A stretch of 5,119 nucleotides of DNA from Pseudodesulfovibrio sp. (GTDB lineage: Bacteria; Desulfobacterota; Desulfovibrionia; Desulfovibrionales; Desulfovibrionaceae), in the NCBI GenBank assembly GCA_022712815.1, contig JAFLJW010000259.1, positions 1 to 5,119 of the forward strand. The letters run 5' to 3'. Of this stretch, positions 1 to 5,119 are shown one piece after another. Made by a program: the position numbers and the translations under genes. The notes beneath the pieces were generated by a model that saw nothing but the letters and a program-made list of their open reading frames with translations, made no database searches and was not told where the DNA came from. Position 1 is the stretch's first letter, and every line of letters starts with the position of its first letter.

Positions 1-116
1 ACCCCCAGATCAAAGCCGTCCAGAATGAAGTAGACGGCCCAGAGCACTCCCCAGAGGACGAACCAGATCATCGCCAAATAGTAGTGCAAGGTTCCTATTT
101 CCATGAATGATTGCAT
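1..116 (-). CDS. cydB: Cytochrome bd oxidase subunit II, N-terminal fragment (cut by window edge)
   Basis: Only the first 38 codons are inside the window; the gene continues beyond position 1. The peptide starts MQSFMEIGTLHYYLAMIWFV, runs through one hydrophobic membrane helix and reaches DGFDLG (residues 33-38), the conserved end of the first CydB helix. CydB is the structural partner of CydA in the inner-membrane quinol oxidase that reduces O2 to water. The ATG at 116 is preferred because AGGAG lies 7 bases upstream (124-128); the internal Met5 has no such site. The gene starts 32 bases after the cydA stop on the same strand, the usual cydAB operon order, so the two are almost certainly co-transcribed. 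Identification rests on the DGFDLG signature plus the cydA neighbour. Confidence 0.93.
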   Translation of the reverse strand, partial: MQSFMEIGTLHYYLAMIWFVLWGVLWAVYFILDGFDLG

Positions 117-148
117 TATGAGTCTCCTGTTAGCTTACTGTGTCCGGG

Positions 149-1462
149 CTAGATCTGAATGGGACTGTTGTCGTCCGGGCCTTTCTTGGCAAGGCGGATC
201 ATGAGCCAGATACCGGCTGCACCAAGCAATGAGTAGATGGCGCACATCATGATGAACGAAAAGCTGACCTGACCGGTCGAGACCGGAGAGACTGCATCGG
301 ATGTCCGCATGATGCCGTAGACGATCCAGGGCTGGCGGCCCACCTCGGCGACTGTCCAACCCGCCCAGATGGCGATGTAGGGCAGCGGAATGGCGTAGGG
401 CAGGTACTTCAGATACTGCGGGAACTTGTCGAGCTTATTGCGCATGACCCAGCCGAACAGGGCTATCATGGGCATGATGGTGCCGATGCCGACCATGATT
501 CTAAATGCCAGGAATGTGATGACGACCGGCGGGCGGTCTTCCTTGGGAAAGTCGTTGAGTCCCTTCACTTCGGCATTGAAATCATTGTAGGCCATGAAGC
601 TCAGGATGCCGGGAATGGGCAGGGCTTCGACCAGATTGCCGTCTTCACCGGGAATGACCAGCAGGTTGATAGGTGCGTTGCGCTGGGTTTCCCAATGGGC
701 TTCCATGGCAGCGAGTTTGGCAGGTTGTTTGAGGGCTACGTGGTTGCCGTGTATGTGTCCTTCGGCCACCACAAAAATGGAGAAGATCAGGGCTATGGTC
801 ACACCGAATTTGAATGATTTGGTGAAGAAGTCCACGTTTTGCTTGCGATAGAGGTGCCACGCGGACACACCCATGAGGAAAAATCCGCCGAGACAGAATG
901 CCGCCGGGATCATGTGGAAGAATTCGAGCCAGGCCCACTTGTTGGTGGTGATGGCCATGAAGTCGGACATCTCGGCACGACCATTGCGCATGACAAAACC
1001 CGTGGGGTCCTGCATGAAGCCGTTGGCGATGATGATCCAGATGGCGGAGAGGCTGCTTGCCCCAGCCACCAGCCACGCGGAGATCATGTGCGCTTTTGGG
1101 GAGAGTTTGTTCCAGCCAAAGTGCCAGACCCCGATGAATGTGGATTCCAGGAAAAAGGCAGCCGTGGCTTCGATGGCCAGCAAGGGGCCGAATATGTCGC
1201 CCACATAGGCTGAGTAGCGCGACCAGTTGGTCCCGAACTGGAATTCCAGTGTGATGCCGGTGACAATGCCCAGTGCGAAGTTTACCAGAAAAATTTTCCC
1301 CCAAAACTGAGCCATTTTTTTGTACATTTCATTGCCCGTGCGGACGTAAGCCGTCTCCATGCACGCGATGAGCATGGAGAGCCCCAGCGTCAGTGGAACA
1401 AAGATGAAATGGAACATGGTCGCTGCAGCAAATTGCAGCCTTGAAAGCATTAGCACATCCAT
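149..1462 (-). CDS. cydA: Cytochrome bd ubiquinol oxidase subunit I
   Basis: Catalytic haem-bearing subunit of cytochrome bd, an inner-membrane oxidase that takes electrons from quinol and reduces O2 to water without pumping protons. The 437-residue protein begins MDVLMLSRLQFAAATMFHFI, the classic CydA start, and is largely membrane helices. Visible key residues by family comparison: His18 (high-spin haem ligand, E. coli His19), Glu98 and Glu106 (E. coli Glu99/Glu107), His183 and Met323 (haem b558 ligands, E. coli His186/Met393), the quinol-loop residues Lys249 and Glu254 in QPAKLAAMEAHWETQ, and Glu373 before GRQPW (375-379). It is about 85 residues shorter than the 522-residue E. coli protein, mostly because the C-terminal Q-loop insertion is absent, as in the short-Q-loop class. 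The ATG at 1462 has AAGGGGG 5 bases upstream (1468-1474). cydB follows after 32 bases. No frameshift or lost key residue is seen. Confidence 0.98.
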   Translation of the reverse strand: MDVLMLSRLQFAAATMFHFIFVPLTLGLSMLIACMETAYVRTGNEMYKKMAQFWGKIFLVNFALGIVTGITLEFQFGTNWSRYSAYVGDIFGPLLAIEATAAFFLESTFIGVWHFGWNKLSPKAHMISAWLVAGASSLSAIWIIIANGFMQDPTGFVMRNGRAEMSDFMAITTNKWAWLEFFHMIPAAFCLGGFFLMGVSAWHLYRKQNVDFFTKSFKFGVTIALIFSIFVVAEGHIHGNHVALKQPAKLAAMEAHWETQRNAPINLLVIPGEDGNLVEALPIPGILSFMAYNDFNAEVKGLNDFPKEDRPPVVITFLAFRIMVGIGTIMPMIALFGWVMRNKLDKFPQYLKYLPYAIPLPYIAIWAGWTVAEVGRQPWIVYGIMRTSDAVSPVSTGQVSFSFIMMCAIYSLLGAAGIWLMIRLAKKGPDDNSPIQI

Positions 1463-1488
1463 GGAAACCCCCTTGATGATTGTGCGGA

Positions 1489-1517
1489 ACTATATGTAAA
1501 ACTTAAAAGTTCAACAT
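1489..1517 (-). promoter_or_regulatory. Possible cydA promoter (weak call)
   Basis: Reading the minus strand, TATAGT at 1489-1494 matches the sigma70 -10 consensus at 5 of 6 positions. Its -35 at 17-base spacing (1512-1517, ATGTTG) is poor, which would fit a promoter needing an activator. Transcription would start near 1482 and leave about 20 bases of leader, including the ribosome binding site. An alternative is TTGATT (1548-1553) with TAGCGT (1525-1530) at 17-base spacing, whose -10 is poor. The sequence does not decide between them. Confidence 0.25.
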
Positions 1518-1539
1518 TTATGGCACGCTACATAGCTAG

Positions 1540-1553
1540 TTCATAGAAATCAA
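1540..1553. promoter_or_regulatory. FNR/CRP-family-like binding box upstream of cydA
   Basis: On the plus strand the bases read TTCAT-AGAA-ATCAA, matching the FNR consensus TTGAT-N4-ATCAA at 9 of 10 defined positions (C for G at 1542). It lies about 80 bases before the cydA start and about 64 bases before the start site implied by the TATAGT -10. cyd operons are known targets of oxygen- or redox-sensing Crp/Fnr-family regulators in other bacteria. The match is seen directly; the identity of any bound regulator is inference. Confidence 0.35.
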
Positions 1554-1568
1554 GAATAATAATTATTC
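1554..1568. promoter_or_regulatory. 7-1-7 palindrome of Fur/PerR type upstream of cydA
   Basis: GAATAAT-A-ATTATTC is a perfect 7-1-7 inverted repeat. Beyond one mismatched pair (1553/1569), two further pairs (1551-1552 with 1570-1571) extend it to a 21-base imperfect palindrome. Its core ATAAT-N-ATTAT is identical to the core shared by the Fur box (TGATAAT-N-ATTATCA) and the PerR box (TTATAAT-N-ATTATAA); the outer two bases on each side differ. It sits about 90 bases upstream of cydA and directly abuts the FNR-like box. The alternative reading is a weak AT-rich hairpin 30 bases after the pfk stop, where the mismatch becomes a G-U wobble in minus-strand RNA, but no good U tract follows. Confidence 0.4.
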
Positions 1569-1598
1569 CTGACCTTCGTGGGTTGAAGTATCTTGTCC

Positions 1599-2939
1599 TT
1601 ATTTGTCGTTCTTCATGTCCGCAGGTTGCCCTGTCGACTCCAGTACGGCCCGCCAGTAGTTTGAACAGGTGTTGATCCGCTTCTTGCCCTTGGTGACTAG
1701 GTCCATGGGAATGTATACGTAACGGCCATTCCAGCGGGAAATGACCATGCCGGTACGGCCTGACATCCCGGCATGAACGGCGTTGATACCCAGGAACGAG
1801 CAGTAGATGCGGTCGTTGGCGTTGGCCGGGACCGAGCGGATGATATAGCTGGGATCGATATATTTCAGTGTCGGCTCGATGCCCTGCGCGTGGAAGTGTT
1901 CAAGTATTTCCCGCTTGAGCAGTGCTGCTATGTCGCTCAGAATCACATTCCCGGACTTGTCGGTTTTTTTCGAGTTTTCGAGAAGTTTTTGGCCCGCGCC
2001 TTCGGCCACGACGATAACGGCGTGACCTCGGCTTTTCATGCGTTCGTCGAGCACGGTCAGGAATCCTTTTTCTCCGCGCAGATCGAAATCCGCTTCAGGC
2101 ACGAGCACGAAATTGACATCTTGATACGAAAGGGCGGACTGGGCGGCTATATAGCCTGCGCTACGGCCCATGACCTTGACCAGTCCAATGCCCCATGGCG
2201 CGCCCATGGCTTCGGTGTTGGCGCAGCGGACAGCCTTGGTGGCCTCTTCCACAGCCGTGTCAAAACCAAAGGATGGCGAGGCGAAATTGATGTCGTTGTC
2301 AATGGTTTTGGGCAGGCCTATGACCGAGATGGACAGCTTGCGTTTGGATATTTCTTTTACCACCTTGCTGGCCGCGCGGATGGTACCATCTCCGCCGATC
2401 ATGAACAGGATGGAAACATTCATCCGCTCCAGAGCGTCCACAATGGCCTCCGGGTCCTGCGGGCCGCGTGAGCTGCCCAGGATGGTGCCGCCGAATTCGT
2501 TGATGGGCGTGACGTATTCAGTGGTCAGGTTGACTACATCATAGCCTTCCTCCGGGATGAATCCGGCCAGTCCGTACTGGATGCCGAGTACTGTGGGTAC
2601 TTTGTATTCATGGTGAGCGGTCATGACGATGGCTCTGATGACATCATTGAGACCGGGGCAGAGCCCTCCGCAGGTGACCACGGCACATTTGGTCTTGCTG
2701 GTGTCGAAAAACACCTTGTCTCGTGGTCCCGCAGGCTCAAAGTAAATGAGTCTCGGCTCTTTCTTGTTTTTACCCGGTTTCCCGGTCTTTTCAATGTTCT
2801 TGCGTGATATGTTTACCAAAACGGCATCATCTTCGTCCACGAACCGTCCAAACTTGATCGGATTGTTGATTTTGGCTTTGCCCAATGTGGAGATTCCGGT
2901 TTCTTCTGGCAAGGGAATATCGGTTTTGCAGGTGTCCAT
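1599..2939 (-). CDS. 6-phosphofructokinase, long clade-X type, probably ATP-dependent
   Basis: Cytoplasmic glycolytic enzyme phosphorylating fructose 6-phosphate to fructose 1,6-bisphosphate. Numbering from the ATG at 2939 (446 residues): an N-terminal extension of about 85 residues precedes the PFK fold. Family motifs are GGLCPGLN (91-98, nucleotide loop), GGDGT (182-186), PKTIDND (210-216, with Asp214 matching the catalytic E. coli Asp127), MGR (257-259, substrate contact) and a VPEADFD segment (about 280-286). Gly at 185, equivalent to E. coli Gly104, predicts ATP use; PPi enzymes carry Asp there. Lys211, equivalent to Gly124, occurs in PPi enzymes and also in the ATP-using long PFKs such as trypanosomal PFK. 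The start at 2939 is preferred over the in-frame ATG at 2945 because AGAGGG (2946-2951) is 6 bases from the former and abuts the latter. A strong promoter lies upstream, and cydA follows on the same strand. PPi use is not excluded. Confidence 0.94.
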   Translation of the reverse strand: MDTCKTDIPLPEETGISTLGKAKINNPIKFGRFVDEDDAVLVNISRKNIEKTGKPGKNKKEPRLIYFEPAGPRDKVFFDTSKTKCAVVTCGGLCPGLNDVIRAIVMTAHHEYKVPTVLGIQYGLAGFIPEEGYDVVNLTTEYVTPINEFGGTILGSSRGPQDPEAIVDALERMNVSILFMIGGDGTIRAASKVVKEISKRKLSISVIGLPKTIDNDINFASPSFGFDTAVEEATKAVRCANTEAMGAPWGIGLVKVMGRSAGYIAAQSALSYQDVNFVLVPEADFDLRGEKGFLTVLDERMKSRGHAVIVVAEGAGQKLLENSKKTDKSGNVILSDIAALLKREILEHFHAQGIEPTLKYIDPSYIIRSVPANANDRIYCSFLGINAVHAGMSGRTGMVISRWNGRYVYIPMDLVTKGKKRINTCSNYWRAVLESTGQPADMKNDK

Positions 2940-2945
2940 GTCCAT

Positions 2946-2951
2946 CCCTCT
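2946..2951 (-). promoter_or_regulatory. Ribosome binding site deciding the pfk start
   Basis: On the minus strand AGAGGG is followed directly by ATGGACATG. The first ATG (2945) touches the site, too close for initiation, while the second (2939) is spaced 6 bases from it. The protein therefore most likely begins MDTCKTDI rather than MDMDTCKTDI. Confidence 0.65.
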
Positions 2952-3010
2952 GGTCTTTGGTTATATTAGATAGATACTGCATTGTTATCTGGATTTTCAT
3001 TGCGGGGCAA

Positions 3011-3039
3011 ATTATAAATACGTTTCTTCATCCTGTCAC
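3011..3039 (-). promoter_or_regulatory. Sigma70-type promoter for the phosphofructokinase gene
   Basis: On the minus strand GTGACA (3034-3039, 5 of 6 matches to TTGACA) and a perfect TATAAT (3011-3016) are separated by exactly 17 bases. Transcription would begin near 3004, giving a leader of about 65 bases before the start at 2939. This is the best promoter match in the window and suggests steady housekeeping expression. No operator-like palindrome overlaps it. Confidence 0.7.
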
Positions 3040-3069
3040 AGAGCTGTTTCGGGTTTGGCAGAACAATAC

Positions 3070-3098
3070 TTGCTGCAAAATAGGCAAGAGGCTACAAT
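3070..3098 (+). promoter_or_regulatory. Candidate promoter of the solute-binding protein gene
   Basis: TTGCTG (3070-3075) and TACAAT (3093-3098, 5 of 6 matches to TATAAT) are separated by 17 bases. The expected start site, about 7 bases past the -10, falls on or next to the A of the ATG at 3105, so the message would have essentially no leader. The -35 is mediocre (TTG matches only), and the promoter may instead lie further upstream in the AT-rich gap. Confidence 0.35.
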
Positions 3099-3104
3099 AC
3101 TATT

Positions 3105-3845
3105 ATGACCACGCGACTACCACTATGTTTTCTGGCCTCAATACTTTGTCTTTTTTTAACGCCCCCGATGGTTGTTGCTCAGGAGTTGCTCGTTGTCTTT
3201 GAAGACTACCCGCCCTACGAGTATCTGGAGGATGGTGTGGTCAAGGGAGTCAATATCGATATCGTCCGCGAGGCGTTCAGACGGATGGGAGTGACTCCCA
3301 CCTTTGAGACACGTCCGTGGAAACGCGCTCTGGCCGAGCTTGAGTACGGGGATATCATTGCCCTGTCTTCGGGGTTCAAGGTCCCCGGGCGTGAAACTTA
3401 CGCCATATTTCCTTCTGAGTATTTGACCATGGTGACCAACGTGATCATCGCGCTTTCCGCAAGCGGGGTGAAAATCAAATCCCTTGAAGACCTGCGGGGC
3501 CTGACCATAGGAGTGATTCGTGAGTATTCATATGGCCACGAATTTGATTCCATGGAGGGATTGACAAAGGTTGAAGCCAGTTCCAATCTCCAACTGCTCA
3601 AGATGCTTCTTAACCAGCGTATGGACGTGATTCTCGGCAGTCGATCTGGCATGAAATTTATGGCGGAAAGAATGGGCAAACTGGCGAACATCAAGTTCCT
3701 TTATGAAGTTGGCAGCGAACCGCTCTATCTTTTCTTTTCCCGCGCCCACGGGAAGGAGGCCGAGGAGTTGTCGCATGATTTTGGGCAGGCCATCCGTTCC
3801 ATGCGCAAAGACGGAACATTCAAATTGATTGTGGATAACTACTAA
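3105..3845 (+). CDS. Periplasmic solute-binding protein, SBP_bac_3 (amino-acid-binding type) family
   Basis: A 246-residue secreted protein of the family 3 extracellular solute-binding fold, normally the periplasmic receptor of polar amino-acid ABC importers. A signal peptide is clear: Arg4, a hydrophobic stretch to about residue 19, then VVA-QE with probable cleavage after Ala25. The mature part opens with VVFEDYPPYEYLEDGVVKG (residues 30-48), typical of ligand-pocket strand 1. RPWKRALAELEYGDI (70-84) and Arg96 in a GRETYAIFPSEYL segment follow; the Arg is at the usual ligand-carboxylate position. GVIREYSYG (136-144), QRMDVILGS (171-179) and the C-terminal DGTFKLIVDNY also fit the family. 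The total length suits a single-domain receptor with no fused sensor or enzyme. No permease or ATPase gene lies beside it, so it may serve a distant transporter or have a sensing role; the ligand cannot be told. The ATG at 3105 is the only ATG after the in-frame stop at 3081, yet AAGAGG (3086-3091) is 13 bases away. Confidence 0.88.
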   Translation: MTTRLPLCFLASILCLFLTPPMVVAQELLVVFEDYPPYEYLEDGVVKGVNIDIVREAFRRMGVTPTFETRPWKRALAELEYGDIIALSSGFKVPGRETYAIFPSEYLTMVTNVIIALSASGVKIKSLEDLRGLTIGVIREYSYGHEFDSMEGLTKVEASSNLQLLKMLLNQRMDVILGSRSGMKFMAERMGKLANIKFLYEVGSEPLYLFFSRAHGKEAEELSHDFGQAIRSMRKDGTFKLIVDNY

Positions 3846-3856
3846 GCGCAAGACCT

Positions 3857-3875
3857 CTTGACGAATTTCATCAAG
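3857..3875. repeat. 19-bp near-perfect palindrome before the Deg protease gene
   Basis: CTTGACGAA-T-TTCATCAAG is a 9-1-9 inverted repeat with one mismatched pair (3862 with 3870). It begins 12 bases after the stop of the solute-binding protein gene and about 45 bases before the protease start, and its left arm overlaps the candidate sigma32-type -35. It has no following T tract, so an operator is likelier than a terminator. It does not fit the FNR, CRP or CIRCE spacing. Confidence 0.4.
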
Positions 3876-3884
3876 TCCCTATCT
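3857..3884 (+). promoter_or_regulatory. Candidate sigma32 (heat-shock) promoter for the Deg protease gene
   Basis: CTTGAC (3857-3862) matches the sigma32 -35 core CTTGAA at 5 of 6 bases and is preceded by CCT. CCCTATCT (3877-3884) matches the -10 consensus CCCCATNT at 6 of 7 defined bases. The gap is 14 bases, within the usual range. Transcription would start near 3891, giving a leader of about 30 bases with the ribosome binding site. HtrA/Deg proteases are commonly stress-induced, so the context fits. TTGACG with TCTATT at 18-base spacing is a poorer sigma70 alternative on the same DNA. Confidence 0.45.
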
Positions 3885-3920
3885 ATTGATAATACATGTT
3901 TTTCGGAGGAATTTACTGGC

Positions 3921-5119
3921 ATGCTGAGTCAGAGCAAAACCATAGTTATTTTGTGTCTCTTAGCCGTTTTTACCTGGGCCTGCCCGGTCCGGGCGGATCA
4001 TCGTCGTACTCCGGTGGTCATGGCCGTGGAAGCGGTCAGCCCTTCGGTGGTCAATATTACGGTGACCAAGAAAAGTGCCCTCGGCTCACGATCTCCCTTT
4101 GGTGACCCGTTCTTCGATCAGCTTTTCGATGATTTGTATGGCAAGCAGAGGCAGTCCCAGAGCCTTGGTTCCGGGGTGATAATCGACGGGGCCAAGGCAT
4201 TGGTCTTGACCAACGCCCATGTAATCGCCAGCGGCGGAGAGATCCTTGTGCGTCTCAATGACGGGCGCGAATTCAAGGCCGAACTGGTCGGCTCGGACCC
4301 GGATTTCGATCTGGCCGTGCTCAAGCTCAATGAGGCCTCTGACCTGCCCCAGGTCGTAATGGGAGATTCCAATGACATCTACATCGGCGAGACTGTCATC
4401 GCCATAGGCAATCCGTTTGGCTATTCCCACACAGTGACCACCGGTGTGGTCTCGGCCCTGAACCGGCCCATGAAGACGGCCAACGGCGCATACGGCAGTT
4501 TCATCCAGACCGATGCGGCCATCAATCCCGGCAATTCCGGCGGCCCGTTACTGAACATCCAAGGCAAGCTGATCGGCATCAATACCGCCATTCATGCCCG
4601 TGCCGAAGGGATCGGTTTTGCCATCCCGGTCAACAAGGCCAAGTTCGTGGTTGCCGAGTTGCTTGACACAGGCCATGTCGCTCCCATCTGGCTCGGTATC
4701 TTCGGGCAGGACATCGACCAGCCCACGGCCCGGTATTTCAATCTGAAAAATCTCAAGGGAATGCTTGTCTCCGAGGTCTACCCGTCCACTCCGGGGGCCG
4801 AGGTCGGAATCAGGCCGGGTGATATCATGCGGGCGGGGAAGGGCCGGGGTATTTCCAACAAGGATGACTATCTCACTCAGATGTGCAGCGTCACCAGGAG
4901 CGAGTCCCTGACGGTTGTCCTCTTGCGAAAAGGCAAGCATCAGAAGCTCAATCTCAAGCCTCAGGTGCTTGACAAGAAAAAGGCCCTGACCCTTGTTCGC
5001 ACCCGGTGGGGATTTGAGCTGGCAGATCGCAGGAAGGGCGGCGGCGCGGAGGTGACGGTCATCGTACCCGGCAGCCCGGCCGCCACGCTCGGTTTGCAGG
5101 CCGGGGACATCATTCATCA
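3921..5119 (+). CDS. Deg/HtrA-family periplasmic serine protease, 3'-truncated by window edge
   Basis: An open frame of 399 codons runs to the window end without a stop. It encodes an HtrA/Deg trypsin-like protease with PDZ domains, which degrades or holds misfolded envelope proteins. Residues 1-25 form a signal peptide (hydrophobic core 8-20, likely cut after VRA25). The protease domain spans about 33-250, with a short Phe/Asp-rich LA loop (about 53-82) and catalytic triad His100 in TNAHV, Asp130 in DFDLAV and Ser206 in GNSGGP. PDZ1 follows (about 257-347, starting PIWLGIFGQ), and PDZ2 begins near 363 (GSPAATLGLQAGDII). Two PDZ domains suit DegP/DegQ types of roughly 450-480 residues, so perhaps 50-80 residues lie beyond the edge. 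The ATG at 3921 has GGAGGA (3905-3910) 10 bases upstream. Cys21 in TWAC is not a good lipobox. The PDZ1 ligand-loop region is divergent. DegP, DegQ and DegS assignment cannot be settled; DegS is unlikely because of the two PDZ domains. Confidence 0.95.
   Translation, partial: MLSQSKTIVILCLLAVFTWACPVRADHRRTPVVMAVEAVSPSVVNITVTKKSALGSRSPFGDPFFDQLFDDLYGKQRQSQSLGSGVIIDGAKALVLTNAHVIASGGEILVRLNDGREFKAELVGSDPDFDLAVLKLNEASDLPQVVMGDSNDIYIGETVIAIGNPFGYSHTVTTGVVSALNRPMKTANGAYGSFIQTDAAINPGNSGGPLLNIQGKLIGINTAIHARAEGIGFAIPVNKAKFVVAELLDTGHVAPIWLGIFGQDIDQPTARYFNLKNLKGMLVSEVYPSTPGAEVGIRPGDIMRAGKGRGISNKDDYLTQMCSVTRSESLTVVLLRKGKHQKLNLKPQVLDKKKALTLVRTRWGFELADRRKGGGAEVTVIVPGSPAATLGLQAGDIIH

Larger units (their letters stand above)
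1463..1598. other. Intergenic region upstream of cydA, AT-rich control region
   Basis: This 136-base gap between the pfk stop and the cydA start holds the ribosome binding site of cydA (1468-1474), a weak promoter candidate (1489-1517), an FNR-like box (1540-1553) and an AT-rich 7-1-7 palindrome (1554-1568). A small inverted repeat, AACTT-AA-AAGTT, lies at 1500-1511. No strong GC-rich hairpin with a T tract marks the end of pfk on the minus strand; the AT-rich palindrome could form a weak hairpin there, so pfk transcription may partly read into cydA. Confidence 0.6.

Noticed and set aside
645..1304. A 219-codon minus-strand open frame inside cydA
   Set aside because: It is a shifted frame of cydA on the same strand; the translation is rich in His, Arg, Gly and Pro with no recognisable domain, while the cydA frame is complete with all key residues.
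1521..1537. TGGCACG followed by a GC, resembling a sigma54 -24/-12 promoter
   Set aside because: The GG-to-GC spacing is 11 rather than 10 bases and it would point into the 3' end of the pfk gene, away from cydA.
1773..2471. A 232-codon plus-strand open frame opposite the phosphofructokinase gene
   Set aside because: It is antisense to a clearly conserved enzyme and has no recognisable family features; codon bias of the real gene explains the lack of stops.
3013..3018. TATAAA on the plus strand as a -10 for the solute-binding protein gene
   Set aside because: No acceptable -35 lies 16-18 bases upstream, and the bases largely coincide with the minus-strand TATAAT of the strong pfk promoter.
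3941..3983. Lipoprotein signal with Cys21 in the Deg protease
   Set aside because: The TWAC context lacks a proper lipobox (Trp at -2, Thr at -3), and a normal cleavage site after VRA25 follows.
3896..4105. A 69-codon plus-strand frame overlapping the start of the protease gene
   Set aside because: It is out of frame with the protease, and its Gly/Ser-rich tail is a frame-shift artefact; the ribosome binding site at 3905-3910 lies inside it and serves the protease ATG.
4548..5117. A 189-codon minus-strand open frame opposite the protease gene
   Set aside because: It is antisense to the HtrA frame, which carries the full catalytic triad and PDZ domains, and it resembles no family I know.

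Overview
The window looks like an ordinary chromosomal segment of a Gram-negative, probably strict or near-strict anaerobe that has to cope with oxygen. The mix points to a sulfate-reducing deltaproteobacterium of the Desulfovibrio/Pseudodesulfovibrio kind: a short-form cytochrome bd oxidase, a long clade-X-type phosphofructokinase, a lone periplasmic solute-binding protein and an HtrA/Deg protease, all of moderate GC content with AT-rich promoters. This taxonomic placement is inferred from gene content and style only. I see no mobile element, RNA gene, CRISPR array or obviously foreign DNA.

Layout. Positions 1-1462 carry the minus-strand cytochrome bd operon: complete cydA (149-1462), followed downstream by the first 38 codons of cydB (1-116), which runs off the left edge. 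The 1463-1598 gap holds the cydA promoter region, with two adjacent operator-like palindromes. A minus-strand phosphofructokinase gene (1599-2939) follows, with a strong sigma70-type promoter at 3011-3039. The 2946-3104 gap is divergent: on the right a plus-strand gene for a secreted solute-binding protein starts at 3105 (to 3845). A short gap at 3846-3920 contains a candidate heat-shock (sigma32-like) promoter overlapping a 19-bp near-palindrome. It leads into a plus-strand Deg/HtrA serine protease gene (3921 to the right edge), open to the end of the window and therefore 3'-truncated here.

How the genes could work together. CydAB reduces O2 to water with electrons from membrane quinol, a detoxifying and energy-conserving reaction. 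Phosphofructokinase commits hexose phosphate to glycolysis, which in Desulfovibrio-type organisms mainly serves stored polyglucose; it could supply reductant for oxygen reduction, but adjacency alone does not prove a link. The protease handles misfolded envelope proteins, and its putative sigma32-type promoter fits a stress role. The solute-binding protein has no permease gene next to it here. The region contains no evident new multi-gene system; the most interesting signals are in the intergenic control regions.
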